This document shows positions 56,399 through 64,000 of a DNA stretch of 64,000 nucleotides, piece by piece. The stretch spans positions 53,311,231-53,375,230 of the forward strand of contig CM070566.1 of NCBI GenBank assembly GCA_036346405.1, in the 5' to 3' direction. The number at the start of each line of letters is the position of its first letter. Within the stretch, counting starts at the first letter, position 1. This stretch comes from Phyllostachys edulis. Its lineage: Eukaryota; Streptophyta; Magnoliopsida; Poales; Poaceae. A model generated the notes under the pieces. That model was not told the DNA's origin and did not search any database. It saw nothing but the letters and a program-made list of their open reading frames with translations. Both the position numbers and the translations under genes were made by a program.

Positions 56399-57212
56399 GG
56401 TACCTGAAACCTTTCTCTTTCGGCAGAAATGGTTTAGGCTATAAGTTTTGCATGCAAGATCCAAATCAAGTGATTTTTGTTTCTAAATTCATTTAAAATA
56501 ATGTTCTACCTTATGTGTAAATTTCATTATTTTTGGATGATTTTGAAATTTTGAGTTTATTCGGCATTACTCGTTCTTAGGTTCTTCTCGATTCTTTCGA
56601 TAGGTTTTGGCAAAATTGTTGAGTACGAGAGTGATCCTCTACAACAAGCGAGTTATCTCTAGCAAGGCAAGTAGCCCCCCTTTGATCATATTGGTGCTAT
56701 AACTTTTGATAAAATTATCTTGATTGCAAATGTATGTATGCATGTGCTATTTTGATGATTAATTCTCGTTAGGAGTAGTTAATCTGAATAGTTGCATGAG
56801 CTGTAGGTAAATGTTCTCATTTCTATTGAGCCTAAGTTAGATTATTTCTAATGATTTAGACTCCGATGGATGGGCTCTTGTCATGTATATACTTATTATA
56901 CGAGTTGGTTGCTTAGCAATGCTTAGAACGACTAGCTTGGTGGTCTAGTCCGTTGCCTTTTGGGTAAGGGCAAACAGGTTGACTTTTGTTTATCGTCATC
57001 TTTTGGCTTTTGTTTCTGCTGCTACTTTGGTTATTTATCTTGTCTTTTGGCTAGTCAGCCCCATTTGTGTAATATGAACCTGTATGCCTTTTGGATGTTG
57101 TAAAACTTTGTTGTTATTGGTATTGTAATCTTGTATGGAATTGATGCTAGATTTTGTAATGCTAGGACCAATTGGATGGTTAAGTATTACAAGTTTAATA
57201 TCCCGGGATCTC
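56399..57212 (+). mobile_element. LTR fragment (gypsy-like)
   Basis: CGAGTTATCTCTAGCAAGGC and the following AAGTAGCC correspond to the U5-like motif at 62390 in the large LTR (AAGCAAGGCAAGTTAC). The right edge is GGGATCTCACA next to a CACTA block. There are no coding regions. The start is undefined. Confidence 0.4.
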
Positions 57213-57545
57213 ACACAAACCGTCTGTGATAGTTAACTATCATAGACGGTTCTCCTTTAGAACTGTTTGTGATGTCCAACCCTATTTATATTCGGACTCT
57301 AGGGTTTGCCCGCGCCCCCCACTCAAACGATTAAGTTTCTCTAACTCTCCCTCCTTCCCCGAGCTCGTCGCTGCCGTCCTCCACGCCGCCTCCTCCTCGT
57401 GCCCGGCATGCCTCCTCCCCTGAGCCTGTCACCTCCTCCCGGAGCACGAGCCACCTCCTCCCCGAACCCGGCGCCCCTCCTCCCCCGAGCCCGGCACGCC
57501 TCCTCCCCTCCCCCGAGCATGCGTCGCCTCCAACAAGGTACTTTT
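57213..57545 (+). promoter_or_regulatory. CACTA 5' module (repeat block, TATA, first exon)
   Basis: 57213-57275 has two TCACAGACGGTT-type pairs, then CCAACCCTATTTATATTCGG, CTCTAGGGTTTGC, ACTCAAACGATTAAGTTTCT and a GC-rich tract. This is the reverse-complement equivalent of 29050-29430 in CACTA-2. The following gene is absent, so this is a promoter-proximal relic of another CACTA. Confidence 0.6.
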
Positions 57546-58356
57546 GAAGTGTGTAATATGGACTCGACTGGCCAGTACACAAAACAAAACAACGAACATA
57601 TGCCATCCGACCGGTGCCTTTTTCAGATAACATAGAATGGATAAAATCCTATGTGCAAACTACTTTGCACTCTTTTCAATTCATAATCATACATGTTGGG
57701 TTAATTGGAGCGGCTCCATGATTCCATTTTATCATATATGCATCTAGATTACCGCAACCTGCGACACTCAAATTCACTCAACCACACGTTTCGATCCTTG
57801 TCTACTCGACCACAAGAAGTAGATGTGTTGCTGCTCCAACAAAACACAAGGAATCACAAGACCAACGGGTAGAGAACACCTAATTCCCCTCTCTAGTTTC
57901 AACTGTTTCATACGTAGGAGAAGAACAAGCGTGTAGCTCTCTGAAAATAATAGATTGATATCCGTGGTCTAAGAACCAAAGAGTACAGTACATGAAAATA
58001 GTGGTGGAGCCAAGAATTTGGGAGACCTAGGGCAAACTTTTAGTGTAAAAAATACATAGGCTCAATGTGATTCAATAGTTAATATAACTAATGATGTCAA
58101 AAACGTTTAAATTGTCAAGCTCTAACCAATACAACCAAACATAGATCTAACTGATACAATACAACCAAACATGCATAGAAAACAATATTAAAAGCTCATA
58201 GAAACTACTAACAAGGACTCCTGATGCATGTGCACATCATTGGCTGCACTCCAAGAACTGCCTACAACATGTAAACACAATAGAATTTATAAGAACTTGA
58301 ATTCAACACAAGTGCAATAATAGTTTGAAATTCAAGATAGGAAAAGATTTATAACA
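57546..58356. other. No gene recognised; possible hAT terminus
   Basis: TAGTGGTGGAGCCAAGAATTTGGG at about 57999-58022 resembles the CAGTGGCGGAGCCAGAATTT terminus of the hAT group whose transposase follows at 58357. The remainder is AT-rich. Confidence 0.4.
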
Positions 58357-59200
58357 CTAAGTTCTATGAGGTACATGAGGTAAGTGGTTTTTACTCTCCT
58401 TCATGGCTTGATAGCGTCGCATAATCTTGTTGTCATCAATTGCCGCGAATATCCCTCGCTCAACACAGCATACCATCGTGTCATTCAACCATTCATCATT
58501 TGTTTTATTTCGGAGGCTTGTCTTTATGATATTCATGGCTAAGAAAACTCTCTCAACTGATGCGGAGACGATAAACCAATAAGAAGATCAAATGTTGTCT
58601 AGTTTCAACCAACTTGACAGCAAGCTCAGGAAGACTGCCACAACTCAAAAAATCAGGACTTCTTTTCATGACATCAATGTATATGTTGAGTTGATCATTC
58701 AACAGATGACGATCTTGTAGAGAAAAGTCCACAGAGTAAATATTTGCAAGATCAACTAGCTTCTCATGATGAAAGCTTCTAGATGAATCTCTAGGATCTA
58801 GACATGCAATGCATTTCAATAGCCGTGTTAAAGTTTGAAAATCGACTATGCATCTCAACTAAAATTTTGTCAAGCACCTCATTAAAGATCTCTGCATTAT
58901 AATGATGGAAGCAACTTACCATTTTACGTGAACGTCTTGAATAATCACTAGCTGGAATGTTATCATTCATATTTTGGCAATGGAATCTCTTTGGCAACAT
59001 AGAAGGTAGTGACATCATCCAAAAGTGGCTCCCATCCATGATCTCACAAATGCTGTAGGAGACTCTTGATAGACACAATCACAGTCATTGCAATAACTAT
59101 GTTCCGATCCTTTTGTTGCAGTGCTTGTGACAGATCATTAGTTAAATCAAACACCTTAAGCATTCATAAGATCAATATCAAATCATCGACGGCCTAGTTG
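58357..59200 (-). pseudogene. hAT transposase (TTF/zf-MYM type), C-terminal third
   Basis: The minus strand gives, with frameshifts, DLSQALQQKDRNIVIAMTVI, SRRSRKMVSCFHHYNAEIFN, DKILVEMHSRFSNFNTAIEM, FHHEKLVDLANIYSVDFSL, LPELAVKLVETRQHLIFLLV and the dimerisation motif ASVERVFLAMNIIKTSLRN, NDEWLNDTMVCCVERGIF, ending at a stop at 58357-58359. This is the end of the DUF4371/hAT dimerisation region. The N-terminal TTF and catalytic segments are missing. A hAT-like end sits just left at about 57999. Confidence 0.8.
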
Positions 59201-60305
59201 GGAACCAGTGAGAAGTACGAGATGTGACCCGAGAAAGAACATGAGCATTGAGTGGATGGAGCCACTCAGTGATATAGGAGGTTGGAGCATCCACTAGTAT
59301 TTTACAACAAAACTCAACTTTATGCAAAAAAAAATAGAACCACAAGCTATTCCTTTGATCAACCTTGCATATTATATCATTGCATGCTGTGTGTTGGCCC
59401 GCGAGTATGGTTGTGTACTCATGGTCGCTTAATATATTATTATTCAGTAAGCATAAAAGAAGAAGGCTACATGACACTTATGCGCGTTCTTCAAGATTGA
59501 AAGACAAGAAGGCCAAGGACTAGGTTGTGAGCCCCAGTCGATTGCATGTGGGTATATCATGAGGGTTCCACGTGTTGCACTTTAAATTTCGCTTCCGCTG
59601 CTGATTCTTTAAAGGTATTTGGCGTGACCGGCCATTATGAAAGTCAAAAGCTGTAAGACATAGGTGAAACTCAGCATATGATCGACAGTGCACCAGATCA
59701 GGCTAAGTCCACCACAAATCCCACCAGAGGTGGTAATCTCTGACCGCCCTCCATCGTGGAAGCTCCTTGTAGAAGTGCTGGAAGACTCTCCCTTAGTTAC
59801 GACAGGAGTTCATCGGAAGATCACTGTTGGCACTGCAAGGTCAACACAATTAGAGATACCAATCCGGATGCCTTGCACGATCCTCCACAGGTTAACTCGC
59901 ACCACGTGCTGGTGGAAATGGTACGGGAGCTCAAGCACCAACTACCGGAGGCAAGCAAGCTGATGGACGTGCATCAGTTAAGTCATCTGTTCCTACCCCA
60001 CCGCGGATAAGGAATTAGGCAGGGCCATCCGGGAGGTCAAGAGACAACTCGACTCATCGGACGTCCACTGCAAGCGGAAACCTGCCACGACCTTCGGTAA
60101 CGATACAAAACCAGCAATGAGTTCAGGATATCTTGAATAACTCAGACCCTACTTTAGCGGGAACTCTAGGTTATGTCCAGCATGTAGATCAGGTGTCAGA
60201 GATCCTTCAACAAACCATGCAGCGTACAGAAATGTACTAGGAGTAGAGGAATTCACAAAGTTACACAATGATCTCATCCCAGCTCTCCTCTCTCAAGAGG
60301 GGATC
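59201..60305. other. No gene recognised; possible retroelement debris
   Basis: A plus-strand frame at 59756-60010 (HHVLVEMVRELKHQLPEASK) is helical and gag-like in character but not diagnostic. Otherwise the sequence is mixed, without repeats or domains. Confidence 0.3.
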
Positions 60306-63300
60306 TGAATGACCCAAAGTTCTCATTACCAATTTAAATTAACTAAAAGTTATCAATTTATTGGATTTTCTCGAAATTTGAAAGATTTTGATTGATTTAT
60401 TTGAATTTCTAAAGTTTTAAAAGTCAAAAGTAAAATTTATTAAAGTTTTTGAAGTTTTATTTGAGTCAAAGTTGAAAAATAAAAAATTAATTAATTTCGG
60501 AATTTTACGAGATTTTAAAAGCTTTCCTTAATTATTTTAAAGCCAAAATAAATTATGTGCAAAAACTATTACCATTTAAGTTGGAATTATTTTTATTAAG
60601 TTCAAAATAATTATAGGAATTTTTGAGAATTTTTCTAGAATTTTTGGACTCTATTTGCTATTTTCTAAAATTGTATTTATTTATTGCTTAAATCTGAATT
60701 AATTTCGAAAATAAAAAAAATTAAATTTTTTTTTTTTTACGTGGGCAGCCACTTCCCATTGGGTCACCCTCCTCACATTGCTCAAAGCCTAGCACACTCC
60801 CATTCAAGTTCTCAAGGCATACACAGCCAACCAACCATTTTGGTTTCAAATCAATATGATATTCCTTTATTTCTTTTATTCCTCTCTTTCTCTCTCCTAA
60901 TCACCTTCTTCCTCACGAGAGTTTTTCTTCTCTGTTGGCTTTCTTCCCAAGTGGACAACAACAATGGCCGTGCGCCTTCCCCAAATTGACCTCACCTCTG
61001 ACGACCGCGCCGCCCACACCTCCACCACCTTTTCCCCTTGCTTCCTCTCCTCCCATGGCAGCCATTAAAACCGAGCCGGTTGAGCTTCGAGCCTCCATTA
61101 ATGGCTGCCACAACTTCTTTCTCCTCTTTCTTCCCACTTAATGGGTTAAATTGAATTGCTTGAAGCGAAACGAGCGATTAACATCACGCACGCGCGCAGC
61201 ACCATCAATTGCACGATTCATCCACTACATACAATCAATTTAATCGCTTGCGTTTCATCTTCAATTGCAACTAAAGGCATGCGTAGCTCTTCGCATTCCC
61301 GTCGTTCCGCTTTCCTCCGCCCTATAAAAGGGAGCACGAGGTGCCCTCCTCTCACTCATCCCATCCCCACCACTCACTCCTCCTCTCGCTCTCACCTCGC
61401 TTGGAATCGGCATTTCTTCGTCAGCCGATCGAGCTCCCTTCCGCTGCCTCTAGCGCTCTCTCTGGGAGCCCCAAGACCATCGACCACACCACTAGCTTCG
61501 CCTCGACGTGGTCACGCCAGTGCTCCCTCGCCTCGCCCGAGCATCGCCGGAGCACCACTTCCTACATAGTGCCATTTCTTCTTTTTCCAATAAGCCGTCG
61601 GCTGTAGGTTGAAGGTAATGAACAGTGTTCACTTTTAGTCAATACTTCATTCTTTACACTTGTCCATTTTAATCTTCCAAAAATTCGTTCTCTCACATAC
61701 AAAGTCCAAATCCGTTGATTCCTTCACCTAAATTCATCTAAATTCACCTACTATTCCCAGTATTTATTTCATAATTTTTAGATTTTATTTAATTTTCGTT
61801 AATTATTTAGTCCATTTTGCGCGTCTTTGCCGCCGTCAGCCAACCGTGCGCTTTTCACCCCAACCGAGGCGAGTGTTGCGTTCCCCATGTTCCCTCTTCA
61901 AATCGCCACCAACCTCACTTGCTAACTCCTCTTCGTTTGCCATAACGCCAATGTCCGCCTCGTTGCTCGTCGAATGTTTTCTCTCTTCGGCTGCGTCGCC
62001 ATCAAAGATCCTCTCATGAGCCGTCGACACCATTGAGTTCGCCTCAACACGTGCAACATCATACTTCCTCACCTTGGACCTAAAACTCTTTCTTTGTTTC
62101 CAGTCATCCGAAACCACAATATCCGATGAATAGTACAATTTTCGGAATTATATTATTTCATGTGACATTCAACCTTCCTAATTTCGTTTCTCCCTCATAC
62201 GAACTCCGATTTAATCGATTCAACTTCCTAAATTCATATAAAATCGATACCTTCCTAGAAGTATTTATGTTATAATTTTTGGATTTTATTTGGATTTTAT
62301 TTGAATATTATTTGAATTCGGATCGCTTACGCCAGATAGATTTAAATTTACTTGGACGACCGGATTTCAACATCGCTTTGAGAATAATCCATTAAGCAAG
62401 GCAAGTTACATTCTTGAACATATTAATCCCAGTATTTAAAATTATTTAAATTCTGTTTTAAATTATTATTGCATGCGTATTTATATTCAAGTAATTTAAA
62501 TTCCTGTTTTAAGCTTTATAGTTATTCCCAATGCCTTGGTATGTCCAATTATTGTCAAGAGAGGTGGTATGGAGAATTTATCGAATGCAATATATTTTGG
62601 AGTTACAATTTGTCGGAGTTTAGATAATAAAAGAAGATTGTGCATGGAAGGGTGAAGTTAGAGGAAGATTATTAATAGATAATGGATGTTGAATTACAGA
62701 AATAGATAATTATTGATATTGGCTTATTGAGAATGAATTGTAGAAATATAATATGGTTGGATGTGGGATTATTAGAGTTGTATGATTGTTGGATATTAGA
62801 TGTCAATCATAGACATAGATTATTATTGGATTATCGGATAGAATGATGTTGGATTATTAGAAAAACATGATTATTATGGTTGGATTATAGAAATAAACAA
62901 TTATTGAATATAGGATTTTAGAAATAGATAATTGTTGATGTTGGATTAATAAAGATTGGATGATAGATAGACACTATAGTCGATATCTTGAATTATTGAT
63001 ATCAGATTCTAGAAATAGATTGTTATTGGATATCAGATTATCTACAAATTTGATTATAGGATTACATAATCATTGGATTGATGGATATCAGATTATAAAA
63101 TTAGAGTATAGTTAAATATTGGATCATTTGAAGTTGAATCATAGAAATAGACCTATATGGTGTAGATTGGTCTAAAGGATATTGGATTACTAAAGATTAA
63201 ATTATCACAATATTGATGGTTTACATACTGATCTCGTTCTTGACAAGTTTTGGACATTTAACCCTCACCCTAGATAAAATCTAGTTGATACAATAGTATG

Positions 63301-64000
63301 AACTAGAACATTTTGAGAAAGATTATGCTTAGCAATGCTTAGACCCAAAAATGTTTGATTTGGGAAACTTTCAGCCAAAAATCAAATATTGTTTAAGAAT
63401 CTATGGCATTGGTTTGTCATGGAAGTTTTGTCGTAAATGAATCTGAGAAAAATAAAATAAAATTATGGTTTGTACTTGGGCGAAATGGTTGTTTGGATGG
63501 TGCATGTTAATGCACGGATCGAAGTCATTTCCATGATCGAGGCCCATGGGTTTTGTGGAAAGTCGCCTAAGTCGCTTGAGGACCGCCTCTGAGCGTTCCT
63601 TTGCTATGCCTATAATGGGCTATGCCTCACCGTACAACCACATGTCCTCGAGAATGGGGCGTGGACCAGCTAATTAATTTGTAAAGTTTCATCGCGGTTG
63701 ATTCTGTTTGTACGTGGGCGGTCTTTCATGGCCATTTCTTTTGACAAAGTCTTTCATGACTATTGTTCCCACCGGCGCAAGAGGGGCTAGGAACTCATGA
63801 TTTCTATTCCAAAGGGGCTAAACCTTAGCGAGGGAAATCATGTGGAATGGCGATTGTAAAGGCCTTGGCACGTGTTTCTAGACCGCTTACCTAAGGTAGT
63901 GAGCGGTGGCATAGATATATGCCGATAAACTAGAGAATTCGTGTCTTGTGGGTAAAGTGTACAACCTCTGCAGAGTGTAAAACTATTCAATAGCCGCGTC
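60306..64000 (+). mobile_element. Gypsy-type LTR, family L copy 3, runs off the window
   Basis: It starts at about TGAATGACCC (60306) with AT-rich text like the reversed end of copy 2. It has a TATA box CCTATAAAAGGGAG at 61320-61333, a GC-rich leader and, at the right, GGCGCAAGAGGGG (63775), GTACAACCTCTGCAGAG (63960) and TATTCAATAGCCGCGTC, which are the reversed landmarks of copies 1 and 2. Its orientation is opposite to theirs. Repetitive ATTATTGGAT / AGAAATAGAT text fills 62620-63200. Open frames (60684-61607) have no domain. Confidence 0.7.
61320..61333 (+). promoter_or_regulatory. LTR TATA box, family L copy 3
   Basis: CCTATAAAAGGGAG, followed by a C/T-rich leader. The copies at 25690 and 32705 have minus-strand TATA-like sequences in the corresponding position. 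Confidence 0.6.

Noticed and set aside
57331..57633. Gly/Arg-rich minus-strand frame of 100 codons
   Set aside because: It is the antisense of the CACTA 5' module; homology to CACTA-2 is on the plus strand in a different frame.

Overview
The window is plant nuclear DNA, almost certainly from a grass (Poaceae). The reasons are CACTA transposons with CACTACTACA termini, Tourist- and Stowaway-like MITEs, a 3' Helitron end of the CTAG type, huge Ty3/gypsy-like LTRs, a SIRE/Maximus-like copia LTR, and fragments of grass-type CC-NBS-LRR genes. I found no intact, expressed-looking host gene. The region looks like a heterochromatic, recombination-poor block built by repeated nested insertion. The species cannot be fixed from the sequence; a panicoid grass is possible.

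Layout. 1-7252 is the right part of a CACTA element (CACTA-1) carrying a decayed minus-strand Ptta/En/Spm ORF, three miRNA-precursor-like hairpins and a 165-bp tandem repeat. It interrupts a copia element whose gag and LTR follow (7253-9803), which in turn abuts a gypsy-type LTR fragment (9804-11090). 11-14.4 kb holds mixed low-copy sequence with broken gene pieces, including a receptor-like-kinase N-terminal fragment and an inverted-duplicated coding fragment. A second CACTA end at 14407 is followed by a TATA box and a 263-bp foldback related to the 3-kb hairpins. A MULE with 150-bp TIRs and a perfect 9-bp TSD lies at 16718-18185. 18.2-23.1 kb is mostly non-coding, with a 215-bp exon-like triplication, a hAT and a Stowaway MITE.

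From 26.5 to 38.07 kb lies a larger CACTA (CACTA-2) with two minus-strand genes: TNP2 transposase (29774-37690) and the second ORF (26463-28500). TNP2 is split by two solo LTRs, each with its own 5-bp TSD. One of them (30550-35006) is about 4.5 kb long and swollen by a higher-order AGGTC minisatellite. 38-44.4 kb contains two LINE 3' ends, a Tourist MITE, an LRR pseudogene and a hAT.

At 45123-48007 a small Helitron contains a hAT (8-bp TSD), which itself contains a tRNA-like SINE and a possible captured exon. At 50002-54314 a CACTA (CACTA-3, TSD AAT) contains a Pack-MULE (TSD TATATTATA) carrying a truncated RPS2-like CC-NB-ARC gene. A diverged inverted relative (CACTA-4, from 54844) preserves the empty MULE site and makes a kilobase-scale palindrome. 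The right end has a hairpin-unit minisatellite, LTR pieces, a hAT transposase C-terminus and a large plus-strand gypsy LTR running off the window.

The genes do not form a host pathway. The recurring functional theme is CACTA biology: shared subterminal TCACAGACGGTT arrays (probable transposase-binding sites), a shared promoter/first-exon module, and a hairpin family co-oriented with transcription.
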